From NCBI GenBank assembly GCA_024276705.1, contig JAJRWS010000042.1, forward strand, positions 1 to 46,431: a stretch of 46,431 bases of DNA, read 5' to 3'. The notes under the pieces are model-generated. The model was not told where the DNA came from, searched no databases, and was given only the letters and a program-made list of their open reading frames with translations. This DNA comes from Planctomycetota bacterium (GTDB taxonomy: Bacteria; Planctomycetota; Planctomycetia; Pirellulales; Lacipirellulaceae). The position numbers and the translations under genes were made by a program. Below are positions 7,253-15,949 of the stretch, piece after piece. Each line of letters starts with the position of its first letter. The first letter of the stretch is position 1.

Positions 7253-8206
7253 ATGCACGCCTCAACCCTCAACTATTCGGCTGACCCGACACTCCACCTT
7301 ATCGTACCCATGGCCATCAAGCGTGTCGTGTCTCGCCGCAGTTCCGTAACTTCAGCCCCAAAAGAAGGGGCTGATGGCAAGAAGGCAACTGGCGGCAAAA
7401 AACGGGGCGAAACGCCTAAGCAGCCAACCGGTGTAAAGGCCTCCAGGGCAGCAAAATTACACCCTGGCACTCGAAAAAAGAAAAACATCCCGCGTCACCC
7501 TGCTGGCCCGCATGCCCCCGCCCACTCGACTTCAGGGGCCCCGCCGGTCCGGGCCAGGGGCAACGTGGCTCGAATCCTGAAAAGATTAATAGCCGACTAT
7601 CCCGAAGTAGACTGTGCGCTGCACTATCGGTCTCCATTCCAGTTGTTGGTTGCGACCATTTTATCCGCCCAATGCACCGACAAACGGGTCAATTTGGTCA
7701 CCAAGGATTTGTTCCGTCAATATCGCACACCGACAATGTTTGTCGAGGTGTCCCGTGTCGAGCTGGAAAAATGCATTCAGAGCACCGGGTTTTATCGGAA
7801 CAAGGCGAAGAACATCAAGGCATGCAGCCTGGTCCTGCTGGAGCAATACGGCGGTAGAGTACCTCGCACCCTGGAAGAACTGGTCGCGCTGCCGGGAGTC
7901 GGTCGAAAAACGGCCAATGTGGTCTTAGGCACGGCTTATGGCCTGGCTTTTGGCGTTGTCGTCGACACCCACGTGGGACGGCTCAGCCGCCGCCTGGGGC
8001 TCAGCCACGAGACGGACCCAGTCAAAGTCGAACGGGATTTGATGACGCAACTACCGAAAAAGGAATGGATTGATTTTTCACACCGCATGATTTATCACGG
8101 GCGTGCTGTGTGCAACGCCCGCAAACCCCTGTGCGATGCCTGCTCGTTGCAACGCTTTTGCCCACAGCATGGCGTGGCAAGTTCATCGGAGAACCACCCT
8201 CAATGA
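7253..8206 (+). CDS. nth: Endonuclease III with long basic N-terminal extension
   Basis: Base-excision-repair DNA glycosylase and AP lyase for oxidised pyrimidines. The catalytic core (about residues 105-300) shows the helix-hairpin-helix LPGVGRKTANVVL with the catalytic Lys, VVDTHVGRLSRRL with the catalytic Asp, and a C-terminal 4Fe-4S motif CNARKPLCDACSLQRFC spaced C-x6-C-x2-C-x5-C. Ahead of it is an extension of about 85-100 residues rich in Lys, Pro, Gly and Ala, absent from E. coli Nth. Two starts are possible: ATG 7253 with AGAAGG just upstream at short spacing, or ATG 7310 (MAIKRVVSRR) without a ribosome binding site. The stop overlaps the dcd start as ATGA. Confidence 0.93.
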   Translation: MHASTLNYSADPTLHLIVPMAIKRVVSRRSSVTSAPKEGADGKKATGGKKRGETPKQPTGVKASRAAKLHPGTRKKKNIPRHPAGPHAPAHSTSGAPPVRARGNVARILKRLIADYPEVDCALHYRSPFQLLVATILSAQCTDKRVNLVTKDLFRQYRTPTMFVEVSRVELEKCIQSTGFYRNKAKNIKACSLVLLEQYGGRVPRTLEELVALPGVGRKTANVVLGTAYGLAFGVVVDTHVGRLSRRLGLSHETDPVKVERDLMTQLPKKEWIDFSHRMIYHGRAVCNARKPLCDACSLQRFCPQHGVASSSENHPQ

Positions 8207-8781
8207 TTCTGTCAGGTCATGAAATCCAGAAACGATTAGGGACGGACATCCTCATCGATCCGTTCGAACCGGCCAAGCTCAATCCCAACAGCTACAACCT
8301 TACTCTCCACGACGAACTGATGGTCTACGAAGAGGTGGTGCTCGACATGGCCAAGGCGAATCGAGTACGACGCATCAGCATTCCAGCGGCAGGGATGATA
8401 CTCAGCCCGAATCAGCTCTACCTGGGCCGAACCGTGGAACACACGGTAACTCACAACCTGGTGCCACAGATTGAAGGGCGCTCTTCCGTGGGCCGGTTGG
8501 GATTGTTTGTCCACGTAACCGCCGGTTTTGGAGATGTGGGATTTTCCGGCTACTGGACATTAGAGATGTTTGCCGTCCAGCCGGTACGCATCTATCCGCA
8601 CATTCCCATCTGCCAGATTTTCTACCATGAAGTGGCAGGTCCGTTGAGTGAATACGCCAGTAAATATCAGCATAATCACGACATCCAGCCCAGTCTGCTA
8701 TTCGAAGAACTGGACCCGGAACATAAAAACGACCCTCAATTGCCCTTGGATTTTGGCCTGGAGCGTTCGGGGTTTAGGTAA
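8203..8781 (+). CDS. dcd: dCTP deaminase
   Basis: Deaminates dCTP to dUTP (or to dUMP in bifunctional members), supplying dTMP synthesis. The start is ATG 8203-8205, overlapping the nth TGA as ATGA, giving 192 residues. Family blocks are MILSGHEIQKRLG, NPNSYNLTLHDEL, EGRSSVGRLGLFVHVTA and GFSGYWTLEMF, the trimeric dUTPase-like fold with the catalytic Glu region. Whether it also has dUTPase activity cannot be decided by eye. Translational coupling to nth suggests one transcript for two DNA-maintenance enzymes. It ends 3 bp from the convergent ATPase gene, leaving no room for a terminator. Confidence 0.9.
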   Translation: MILSGHEIQKRLGTDILIDPFEPAKLNPNSYNLTLHDELMVYEEVVLDMAKANRVRRISIPAAGMILSPNQLYLGRTVEHTVTHNLVPQIEGRSSVGRLGLFVHVTAGFGDVGFSGYWTLEMFAVQPVRIYPHIPICQIFYHEVAGPLSEYASKYQHNHDIQPSLLFEELDPEHKNDPQLPLDFGLERSGFR

Positions 8782-8784
8782 GAA

Positions 8785-10341
8785 CTACATGATGGCGAAG
8801 TAATTCTCCACCGCATAATCGATGTATTCGGGACTCATCACCGGGGGCGCTTGCAGGTAGTGGCAATAGTTGCGTATCTGGAGCAGTAGATCGCGTGGTT
8901 GACAGCACCGAAAAGGTCGCTTCACAGGAAGATAGTGGGTATTGATTAAATAGTCGACCGTTTCCTGCGAGTAGTCCACATTGACCAGGGGTGCCATGAT
9001 CTGAAACAACTCTCGGAATTCTTCTTCCGAAGGGTCCGTGACTTCGATCTTGTAGGGTATCCGCCTCAAGAAGGCATCATCGACCAGATCTTTTGGCTCC
9101 AGGTTCGTGGAAAAAATAATCAGTTGATCGAACGGCACCTGGATTTTTTTACCGCTGGTCATCTGCAAATAGTCATGTCGCTTTTCCAGAGGAACAATCC
9201 AGCGGTTGAGCAGCTCGTCGGTGGTCATGCGTTGGCGGCCAAAGTCATCAATCACCAAAGTCCCACAGTTGCTCTTGAGCTGGATGGGCGCTTCACTGAC
9301 ATTCACCCCGGCACCATCATTCACCTCCAAGGCATCCATCGTCAGTTCACCTCCGACCACAATGGTTGGGCGACGGATTCGAACCCAACGCATGTCAAGT
9401 GCTTCCTTGCGAAGGGGACCCGTGGACTCTTCCAGGGGCATTTCCTCATGCAAACCTGGATCGAAAACCCGCATGATTTCACCATCAATGCCAATGCAAC
9501 GAGGAATCCAGATGCAATCGCCAAATGCTTTGGTCACACGTTCGGCGATACTGGTTTTGCCATTGCCCGGGGCTCCGAACAAGAACAATCCCCGGCCGGA
9601 GTTCACGGCCGGACCCAGCCGCCTCAGCATATGGCGATTGATCAGCAGATCGGTAAAGGCGCGCTCTAAATCGGTCTTCGTGGGATGCTGTTTTGTCAAG
9701 CTTTGGTCTGCAACACTCCGAATGTAGGAAGCCAATGTCACCGGAGCGGAACCAAAATAGCTGCACTGATCGATCAATTTACGAGCCAGTTCCCGGCCCT
9801 TATCGGTAAGCTGATAGACATAATCGTTCATCTGCGCGGAGCCGCGAAAGCCAACCAGTTGAGCTTGCTTCAATTGGGCCAAAATCGGTTCGATGAGCCG
9901 AAAGGGGATCGCGTGCTGGGTGCCCAAATCGCGTCCCGTGAGGTCCCCGAAGGCACTGAGCGACTTGAGCACCAGGTGTTCGACTTGCGTGTCAGTCAGT
10001 CCTGCATCTTTCAAGGAAGCAGGTTCCAAGGGCTTCCAGGTATTCCCCTTGCTAGGTTCATAGCTACGGTGCGGTAATGCCTCCCGAGGCAATGATGCTT
10101 CGGCATGGGATGGCACCGCTCCGCTTGGCTCTTGCTGGAAAGTGGCATTCGAACCGCCAGCAGCCGACGTTGCCTCGACGTCCGCCAGATTCTGCTGGCC
10201 AACCGAAAGTTGGTGAATACGTGCCAGCAACGATCCTAAATCATCTTGCGGCTGAGCCATCTCGGATTCCATGGGACCGTCAGGATGCAGCGTCTCATTC
10301 GAAAATTCATCGGTACTGGACTGGCTGGCGGGCTCAAGCAT
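8785..10341 (-). CDS. AAA-family ATPase with winged-helix-like N-terminal part
   Basis: 518 residues. The first 110 are acidic, low in complexity and probably disordered. About 110-200 looks like a winged-helix or small helical domain ([29 protein letters not shown]). The ATPase core (about 240-470) has Walker [11 protein letters not shown], Walker [10 protein letters not shown], a sensor-1-like IIFSTNLEP and an arginine-finger region [14 protein letters not shown]. No protease, transposition or secretion motif is present, and no partner gene is adjacent, so the role is open. The ATG at 10339-10341 faces the divergent HDOD gene across 326 bp. Confidence 0.8.
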   Translation of the reverse strand: MLEPASQSSTDEFSNETLHPDGPMESEMAQPQDDLGSLLARIHQLSVGQQNLADVEATSAAGGSNATFQQEPSGAVPSHAEASLPREALPHRSYEPSKGNTWKPLEPASLKDAGLTDTQVEHLVLKSLSAFGDLTGRDLGTQHAIPFRLIEPILAQLKQAQLVGFRGSAQMNDYVYQLTDKGRELARKLIDQCSYFGSAPVTLASYIRSVADQSLTKQHPTKTDLERAFTDLLINRHMLRRLGPAVNSGRGLFLFGAPGNGKTSIAERVTKAFGDCIWIPRCIGIDGEIMRVFDPGLHEEMPLEESTGPLRKEALDMRWVRIRRPTIVVGGELTMDALEVNDGAGVNVSEAPIQLKSNCGTLVIDDFGRQRMTTDELLNRWIVPLEKRHDYLQMTSGKKIQVPFDQLIIFSTNLEPKDLVDDAFLRRIPYKIEVTDPSEEEFRELFQIMAPLVNVDYSQETVDYLINTHYLPVKRPFRCCQPRDLLLQIRNYCHYLQAPPVMSPEYIDYAVENYFAIM

Positions 10342-10667
10342 GGCGTTATCCCTTTTCCGTTACGGTTGGAGGCCGCAGGTGAGTCTGATTCGGCAAATTG
10401 CATGCAAAGTCATGGAGTGCGCGCATAGAACCTAGAAATCCTAGGTCTCAATATGACATGCCGCAAACATTTGCTCACCTTGCTCGAAGGTAAAAACGAT
10501 TGTAGCGGTCCTGAGAAATTGGCGGGCCTAAACAATACGGTTTCCCGTATTTCCAGGAAGTGTCGGACGCCATCCTCAGGGTATGTTTGGAAAGTGGTAA
10601 CCGCTTAGCTGCTGCAGAAAGAGTGTGAATTGATAAGGAATGCTGTATCCAGGAGAGAAGTAAAGCT
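10342..10667. promoter_or_regulatory. Divergent intergenic region with two small palindromes
   Basis: No gene seen. It contains a perfect 10-bp palindrome TTGCATGCAA at 10398-10407 and a 6-bp inverted repeat acctag-aaatc-ctaggt at 10430-10446. Either could be an operator for the divergent ATPase and HDOD genes, but this is inference from position only. Confidence 0.35.
10651..10657 (+). promoter_or_regulatory. Shine-Dalgarno that selects a GTG start for the HDOD gene
   Basis: aggagag lies 10 bp before GTG 10668 and 22 bp before the first in-frame ATG (10680). The spacing favours the GTG. Confidence 0.65.
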
Positions 10668-11576
10668 GTGATCGAGTCCATGTCCCCCACTTGTCCACCG
10701 AGTGTCCGACAAGTGAAATCAGTGCAACATCAGGAAGCCCTGCAGCGTCTGTTTCAGCGAGTTGGACAAATGTCATCGCTGCCATCCGTTGCCCAGCGCG
10801 TGCTGCAGACGGCTCAAGACGAGAATTCTTCCACCACCGACCTGCTGGCGGTCGTTGAGCAAGATCCCACGCTAGCGATTCGAATTCTTCGTACTGTGAA
10901 TTCTTCCTATTATGGCCTGGGCCACCAGGTGGCCGACTTACGCACCGCCCTGACCATGCTGGGGCTGGTCGAGGTTCGAAATCTGGCTTTGACCGTCTAC
11001 GTGGCCAGGCTTTGCGAAGAGCCGGCGAAATATTGCGGTTTTTCCCGTGAACAACTGTGGCACCACCTAGTCACCGTGGGATCGATCGCAAGACTCCTAG
11101 CGCGTCACTGCGGCAAAGTGGATCCCGACGAAGCCTATCTCGCAGGCCTGCTCCACGATGTTGGAGTCTTACTCATCGACCAGTACATGCACGGCTCCCT
11201 GTGCCAGGCCATCGACTTGATCCAAACGGGCATGTCTGGCATCGATGCCGAACAGCGGGTGCTGACATTCGATCACTCCGAATTGGGGGCATACATCGCC
11301 CATCAGGGCAGCTTTCCCGATCGAATCACCAACGCCATCGAGTACCACCACGATGCGAGACGTTATCTGGGCCCAGAGCGCGAATTGCTAGAGATCGTGG
11401 TCCTGGCTGACTATCTGGCAGAACAACACGATATCACAGCATTCGGAAGACACCTCCTGCCGCCCCCTCCGGACAGGACATGGCGCACTTTGGAGATGGA
11501 TCCTTCCAGCCTGGAAGATCTTTCGGGGGAAATTCAAACCACTCTCGCATCGGCCCGGGAACTGGCGAATATCTAA
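10668..11576 (+). CDS. HDOD-domain signalling protein
   Basis: 302 residues, nearly all HDOD domain (about 30-230), a cyclic-dinucleotide-era HD relative usually linked to signalling and stress. Visible blocks are MSSLPSVAQRVLQTAQDE, VVEQDPTLAIRILRTVNSS, an alanine-leucine helix with TALTMLGLVEVRNLAL, and LAGLLHDVGVLLID, which retains an HD pair; many HDOD proteins have lost it. AIEYHHDARRYLG follows. No receiver, GGDEF or EAL domain is attached. Start GTG 10668 is chosen for its Shine-Dalgarno. Its target cannot be inferred from the neighbours. Confidence 0.88.
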   Translation: MIESMSPTCPPSVRQVKSVQHQEALQRLFQRVGQMSSLPSVAQRVLQTAQDENSSTTDLLAVVEQDPTLAIRILRTVNSSYYGLGHQVADLRTALTMLGLVEVRNLALTVYVARLCEEPAKYCGFSREQLWHHLVTVGSIARLLARHCGKVDPDEAYLAGLLHDVGVLLIDQYMHGSLCQAIDLIQTGMSGIDAEQRVLTFDHSELGAYIAHQGSFPDRITNAIEYHHDARRYLGPERELLEIVVLADYLAEQHDITAFGRHLLPPPPDRTWRTLEMDPSSLEDLSGEIQTTLASARELANI

Positions 11577-11711
11577 GAGTTCGTCACGGCAGCGGCATCA
11601 CGCGTCACAAGCAGTTTTGCACAGGCGGGTGCCGACTTTCCTGAACCGTGCTTGGTCCTCTGGCCGCTCTTCCCCAAGGACTAGCCAGCCGAACTCTCGC
11701 TTGGCATGATA

Positions 11712-11731
11712 GCGGATAGTAACGTATCCGC
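11712..11731. other. Small inverted repeat downstream of the HDOD gene
   Basis: gcggata at 11712-11718 and tatccgc at 11725-11731 form a 7-bp stem with a 6-base loop, about 135 bp past the HDOD stop. There is no T-run after it on the plus strand, so it is at best a weak transcript end. The rest of 11577-11740 shows nothing. Confidence 0.35.
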
Positions 11732-11740
11732 ATTCAACTG

Positions 11741-11817
11741 CCCACTGCCCACTGCCCACTGCCCACTGCCCACTGCCCACTGCCCACTGCCCACTGTCCA
11801 CTGTCCACTGCCCACTA
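11741..11817. repeat. Eleven-unit 7-bp tandem array (cccactg)
   Basis: Eight perfect cccactg units, two tccactg and a final cccacta, 77 bp in all, ending 7 bp before the rlmKL ATG. It therefore replaces the place where a Shine-Dalgarno would be expected. On the minus strand the unit is CAGTGGG, matching one unit of the array at 3808-3842. Confidence 0.95.
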
Positions 11818-11824
11818 GCCCCCC

Positions 11825-13930
11825 ATGTCCTATCCATTGATCGCCACGGCAGCATTTGGCCTGGAAGCGGTCGTGGTACGCGAACTGAAAGCGCTGGGCT
11901 ACCAGCCTCGAATCACCCGACCGGGGCGCATCGAGTTCATGGGCGACGGCCTGGCGGTGGCCCGGTCGAATTTGTGGCTTCGTTCGGCCGACCGAGTACT
12001 GCTGCAATTGGCCCGTTTCCCGGTCGTTGATTTCGACACACTGTTCGAGACAACCCGCAGCTTGCCGTGGGAAGAATGGATTGCCGGCGATGCAGCCATT
12101 CCGGTACGTGGCCGCTCCCATAAATCGCAACTCACCAGCGTCCCGGCATGCCAGCGAACGGTTAAAAAAGCGATTGTTGAGCGACTGCAGTGCGCGCTTC
12201 CCGAAACGGGCCCACCGGTACCTGTGGAAGTGGCCCTGCTGGACGATGAGGCAACTCTTTCAATCGATACTTCAGGCGCCGGATTGCATCGGCGCGGCTA
12301 CCGCAAACTGGCCGGGCCGGCCCAGATTCGCGAAACGCTGGCCGCGGCGCTGGTGCAGCTGAGCTTCTGGGAGGCGGGCCGCCCGCTGCTCGATCCCTTT
12401 TGTGGAAGCGGTACGATTATCATTGAAGCCGCCTTGCTCGGACGCAATCTGGCTCCCGGGAGCAACCGCCAATTCGCGGCCGAACATTGGCCACCTCTGA
12501 CGGCCGCTCTCTGGCAGCAAGCGCGCGAGGAAGCACGCGATCTGGCAGGGCCTCCCCTTTTGCCTCGCCCGTTGGGTACCGATGCGGACCGTGAAGTCCT
12601 TTCCCTGGCCCGTTACCATGCCGAACAAGCAGGTGTGGCCGCCGATGTCCATTTCCAGCAGCAACCCTTCGACCAACTGAGCAGTACGCGGCAGTACGGC
12701 TGCCTGGTCACCAATCCACCCTACGGTATCCGATTGGGAGAGGAGGCCGAACTGGAAGACCTCTATCAGTCGATTCCAGGCGTCCTGCGGCATTTAAAAA
12801 CGTGGTCCCATTTCATCCTGACCGCCAAACCCGACCTGGAACAACGGTTCGGGCAACAGGCAGACCGGCGACGAAAATTATTCAACGGACAAATCGAGTG
12901 TACCTACTTCCAGTTCCATGGCCCCAGGCCGGGTGACTACGCCAACACGAAACCCGCATTTGGAGGTCTTCGCGACGAGTCCGGGCGACAGTTCGAGGAT
13001 TTCGCCAACCGGCTTCGCCGGCGGGCCCGCCATCTGCGGCGTTGGCCCACCCGGCGCGGGATCACCTGCTATCGGCTTTACGACCGGGATGTTCCCGACG
13101 TCCCCCTGGTGGTGGACCGGTACGAAGACGCACTCCACCTGGCCGAATACGAACGGCCCCACGAGCGCAGTGTTGCCGAACATGCCGATTGGCTCGACCG
13201 GCTGGTTCGCATCGCCGGTGAAGTACTGGAAGTCGACTTGAAGAACATCTTCCTCAAACGGCGTCAACGGCAACGGGGAACCGCACAGTACCAACGGGCC
13301 GGCGACCAGGGCGCGGTACGCGTGGCACAAGAGGGGGGCTTGAAATTCCAGGTCAATTTGTCGGACTACCTCGACACGGGCTTGTTTCTCGACCACCGCA
13401 TCACCCGCCAGTTGGTCCGAGACGCGGCCTCAGGCACGAATTTCCTCAACTTGTTCGGCTACACCGGAGCTTTTACCGTCTACGCGGCCGCCGGTGGTGC
13501 CAAGCGAACCACCACGGTGGACCTGTCGGCCGTCTATCTCGACTGGGCCCGGGAAAACCTGCGGCTCAATGGTTTCGAGGTAGACGACGGCCATCGCCTC
13601 ATCCGCCAGGACATCTGGACTTTTTTCGAGAACCTGCCCGCTCAGGCACGGTTCGATCTGATCGTGGCCGATCCACCAACCTTTTCCAACAGCAAGCGGC
13701 TCGAACAAGATTGGGATGTCCAGCGCGACCACGCCCGCCTGCTCCGGCAAACGCTGGCCCATACCGCGCCAGGCGGCCTCCTCTTTTTTTCCACCAATTC
13801 GCGTCGATTCAAATTGGATGAAGCCGCATTGGCCACTGCCACGGTACGTGAAATCAGCCGCCAGACGGCCCCCGAGGATTTCCGCAACCAACGCATCCAC
13901 CGCTGCTGGCGGATCCAGAAACGCGTGTGA
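11825..13930 (+). CDS. rlmL: Bifunctional 23S rRNA methyltransferase RlmK/RlmL
   Basis: Fusion of two SAM-dependent methyltransferases that modify 23S rRNA: m2G2445 by the N-terminal RlmL half and m7G2069 by the C-terminal RlmK half (E. coli numbering). At 701 residues it matches the E. coli protein. The N-terminal part has a THUMP-type RNA-binding region, then LDPFCGSGTIIIEAA and the catalytic VTNPPYGIRLGEE. The second half has FLNLFGYTGAFTVYAAAGG and VADPPTFSNSKR. The start is ATG 11825; an array of heptamers lies directly before it and no Shine-Dalgarno is seen. Transcribed convergently with the XylR-like regulator 18 bp away. Confidence 0.95.
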   Translation: MSYPLIATAAFGLEAVVVRELKALGYQPRITRPGRIEFMGDGLAVARSNLWLRSADRVLLQLARFPVVDFDTLFETTRSLPWEEWIAGDAAIPVRGRSHKSQLTSVPACQRTVKKAIVERLQCALPETGPPVPVEVALLDDEATLSIDTSGAGLHRRGYRKLAGPAQIRETLAAALVQLSFWEAGRPLLDPFCGSGTIIIEAALLGRNLAPGSNRQFAAEHWPPLTAALWQQAREEARDLAGPPLLPRPLGTDADREVLSLARYHAEQAGVAADVHFQQQPFDQLSSTRQYGCLVTNPPYGIRLGEEAELEDLYQSIPGVLRHLKTWSHFILTAKPDLEQRFGQQADRRRKLFNGQIECTYFQFHGPRPGDYANTKPAFGGLRDESGRQFEDFANRLRRRARHLRRWPTRRGITCYRLYDRDVPDVPLVVDRYEDALHLAEYERPHERSVAEHADWLDRLVRIAGEVLEVDLKNIFLKRRQRQRGTAQYQRAGDQGAVRVAQEGGLKFQVNLSDYLDTGLFLDHRITRQLVRDAASGTNFLNLFGYTGAFTVYAAAGGAKRTTTVDLSAVYLDWARENLRLNGFEVDDGHRLIRQDIWTFFENLPAQARFDLIVADPPTFSNSKRLEQDWDVQRDHARLLRQTLAHTAPGGLLFFSTNSRRFKLDEAALATATVREISRQTAPEDFRNQRIHRCWRIQKRV

Positions 13931-13932
13931 CC

Positions 13933-13946
13933 GAACCAAAAGGTTC
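13933..13946. terminator. Short hairpin between convergent genes
   Basis: gaacc-aaaa-ggttc lies exactly in the 18-bp gap between the rlmKL stop and the regulator stop. The 5-bp stem has no U-tract on either strand, so it is a weak candidate only. Confidence 0.3.
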
Positions 13947-13948
13947 CA

Positions 13949-15205
13949 CTACGGCAATATCTTGGCATGGAATTGCCTGCGGAATTCGGTGGGGGTCATT
14001 CCAGTTTCGCGCCGGAAAAGACTGCTAAATACCTGCCGACTATTGAATCCCGCGGCGAAGACGATATTGGTAACCGGATCGCGTGTCTCGACTAGCAACT
14101 TCTTGGCCAGCTCGAGCCGAACCCGTCGCAGTTCCAACGCGGGTGTCCTGCCAACCATCTTGCGAAACTTCGTTTCCAGAGTTCGCCGAGAAACAGCCAC
14201 CTCAACCGCAACATCGGCAACATCGATGGGCTCATGCGCATGCTCTCGTAAAAACCGCAAAGCCTTTCTTACATCTTCATCCTCGACCGCAAGCATGTCC
14301 GTCGAACGTCGTGCTGCAATTCCCAAGGGGGGGAGGAAAACATCTTTTTCATGCTTTGACTCGCCGCGCATAAGCTGATCGAGTCGCCGGGCCGCAATAA
14401 GCCCGATCTGTTCGGAAGGCTGGACAACAGCCGAAATGTGTGGGTTGGTGGATTCACATACTAGCGGGTCATCGTTCACACCGATCACAGCAATCTGGTC
14501 TGGCACAAGAAATCCTCGACTCGTTGCGACTTCGACGGCGAAACGAGCCATGACCGAGTTGGGTGCGCACACTCCCACCGGCTTCTCAGATCGACTCAGG
14601 CCTCGTGCGAGTTGCTCTAAATCCGGATGGTACCTGGCCGATGCGTCCGTGCCGGAGTACTCATGGACCGGAACCGGCAACAGCTCGCAGTGGAAACCGG
14701 CAGCAGTGATCGTGGCGGCAAAGGCCTTGTAGCGGATCCGCTCGTTCTCCCAAGTCAATTCGCTTAGAAACAGAAAATGCTTTAAGCCACAGTTAAGCAA
14801 GTGCTCCGCAGCCTGCTTACCAATGGCCATGCTATCACATGCCACCGTCGGAATCTTCGGGTCCACAATCCGAGTGCCGGCGTTCACCACTGGCACGTTC
14901 ACAGCCAACAGCTTATCCAATTGCGACGGACTATTCGGGATACCGATCAGGCCATCGCCATGCCAGGAGGAAAGCTGGTCCCATGGAAGCAGCGGGTAAT
15001 GGCCATCGCCTTCGATCCGCCAGTGAGGATTCACGCGCAGAAACTGGTAGACTCCCAGACTCACTCCGCGCATGTGAGCTTGCCCGGTTTGCAGAACCAG
15101 CCCCACACGGAATTCCGTTGGCAAGGTATTTTTGGGGGGTTGGTGCATCTCATCAAGCTGTGAAATGAAAGAAACGTAGGCACCAAAACCACGGCTGGCC
15201 AACAT
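13949..15205 (-). CDS. XylR-type transcriptional regulator (LacI-like sensor + AraC DNA-binding domain)
   Basis: Sugar-responsive activator architecture. A periplasmic-binding-protein-like sensor (about 35-300, starting FRVGLVLQTGQAHMRGV and including VIGVNDDPLVCESTNP) is followed by an AraC helix-turn-helix pair (about 310-415, with LEDEDVRKALRFLREHA-like spacing, SRRTLETKFRKMVGRTP and GFNSRQVFSSLFRRETG). No membrane segment is present, so it should act in the cytoplasm. Two starts are possible: ATG at 15203-15205, or ATG at 15146-15148 with a weak GATGAG upstream. Regulators of this type usually control neighbouring carbohydrate genes; the sulfatase/sialidase remnants and the URO-D family gene upstream of its start are the nearest candidates. 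The ligand is unknown. Confidence 0.87.
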   Translation of the reverse strand: MLASRGFGAYVSFISQLDEMHQPPKNTLPTEFRVGLVLQTGQAHMRGVSLGVYQFLRVNPHWRIEGDGHYPLLPWDQLSSWHGDGLIGIPNSPSQLDKLLAVNVPVVNAGTRIVDPKIPTVACDSMAIGKQAAEHLLNCGLKHFLFLSELTWENERIRYKAFAATITAAGFHCELLPVPVHEYSGTDASARYHPDLEQLARGLSRSEKPVGVCAPNSVMARFAVEVATSRGFLVPDQIAVIGVNDDPLVCESTNPHISAVVQPSEQIGLIAARRLDQLMRGESKHEKDVFLPPLGIAARRSTDMLAVEDEDVRKALRFLREHAHEPIDVADVAVEVAVSRRTLETKFRKMVGRTPALELRRVRLELAKKLLVETRDPVTNIVFAAGFNSRQVFSSLFRRETGMTPTEFRRQFHAKILP

Positions 15206-15234
15206 TAAAGAAGGAAAGATGCCACCAGGCAGCT

Positions 15235-15274
15235 CCGAACAAACTGTCTAGAAAAAACAAATTCGCTTGTTCGG
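15235..15274. promoter_or_regulatory. Inverted repeat upstream of the XylR-like gene
   Basis: ccgaacaa (15235-15242) and ttgttcgg (15267-15274) are perfect 8-bp complements 24 bp apart, 30-70 bp before the regulator's first ATG. It could be a two-half-site operator for autoregulation or just a hairpin. The rest of 15206-15345 shows nothing. Confidence 0.35.
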
Positions 15275-15345
15275 CAGGCGGGCCCAAAAAATTCAGCCCT
15301 TACGCATATTATGACTCCAAGGTTCAGGATACGCAAGTTTTTTAT

Positions 15346-15495
15346 CTATTGGGCCAATTCCTGGACGACGCCGGGATAATCCCCGGCGATGACGGGACGA
15401 CCATCGCGGGTGTGGAGAGGAACGTAGCGCATGATCGCCCACGGTTCGCCGGTCGACCCGATGCGACCGTTCGGATGTTCGAGATTGAATTGACA
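15346..15495 (-). pseudogene. C-terminal fragment of an unidentified protein
   Basis: An open stretch of about 50 codons ending at a TAA at 15346 reads like a genuine conserved C-terminus (FNLEHPNGRIGSTGEPWAI, then PVIAGDYPGVVQELAQ). It has no start of its own: immediately upstream the frame runs into a cgcagatga-type repeat. I cannot name the family. It looks like the tail of a gene whose front has been lost. Confidence 0.45.
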
Positions 15496-15501
15496 GAGGC
15501 C

Positions 15502-15530
15502 CGCAGATGACGCAGATTGACGCAGATGAT
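15502..15530. repeat. Near-tandem repeat of about 10 bp
   Basis: Units cgcagatga, cgcagattga and cgcagatgat lie in a row at the broken 5' end of the preceding fragment. Similar words (cagattagcg, gcagattag) occur in the right arm of the inverted repeat at 5338-5360. Confidence 0.6.
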
Positions 15531-15648
15531 TCGATTGGGAAGTCACCGATGTCGCAAAAGTCTCCCGGTCTCATTCCTCTTGTCTTTGGACATGCTACTA
15601 ACGTAGCATCGTATCTACGGCCTGTGAACGATTACCCCGCACCGTTGC

Positions 15649-15948
15649 CTATTCATGGGTCGTCGCGGGCCCGTCTTGGAGCCAATTGAACGAGAATCTC
15701 GCGAAGACGATCTGATTGTATCCCTTGGCCTCGTAAAGGCAGCCCAGGCATCCGTTGGCCAACTGGGTCAGGCAACTGTAGGCGAAACCTCCCGGCTCGA
15801 GTACCCGCGAAACGGGCCAGGTTTTGCCGTCGTCGAAGCTGGCGTAGATGGTGCCGTTCTTGCGTCCCTTCTTACTGCCTGGGCAACTGAAGATCAGCGC
15901 CTGTTTGCCGTCTCGCCCGGGCGGTTTGACTCGCAAGATACTGCCCAT
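15649..15948 (-). pseudogene. Sialidase C-terminal fragment
   Basis: About 100 codons with the end of an exo-alpha-sialidase: GRDGKQALIFSCPGSKKGR, an Asp-box-like ASFDDGKTWPVSRVLEPGG, YSCLTQL, and the C-terminal FARFSFNWLQDG. It aligns by eye with the end of the complete sialidase at 37481-40114 (GETWPVSKQLLLDSG, YSCMSMI). No propeller front or start is present. Upstream it joins directly, in a different frame, to a sulfatase fragment, so a deletion most likely removed the sulfatase 3' part and the sialidase 5' part together. Confidence 0.7.
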
Positions 15949-15949
15949 A

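Noticed and set aside
9355-9400. ggattcgaaccc resembling a tRNA T-loop
   Set aside because: It lies inside the conserved ATPase coding sequence and no acceptor or anticodon stem can be drawn around it.
11741-11817. Repeat array as a CRISPR
   Set aside because: The units are 7 bp, contiguous and without spacers, and no cas gene is in the window.
11598-12130. Minus-strand frames with repeated short Gly/Ser/Gln/Trp words
   Set aside because: They are translations of the cccactg array and of the antisense of rlmKL.
15293-15574. 93-codon frame over the repeat and the orphan tail
   Set aside because: Arg/Ser-rich and out of frame with the recognisable C-terminus.
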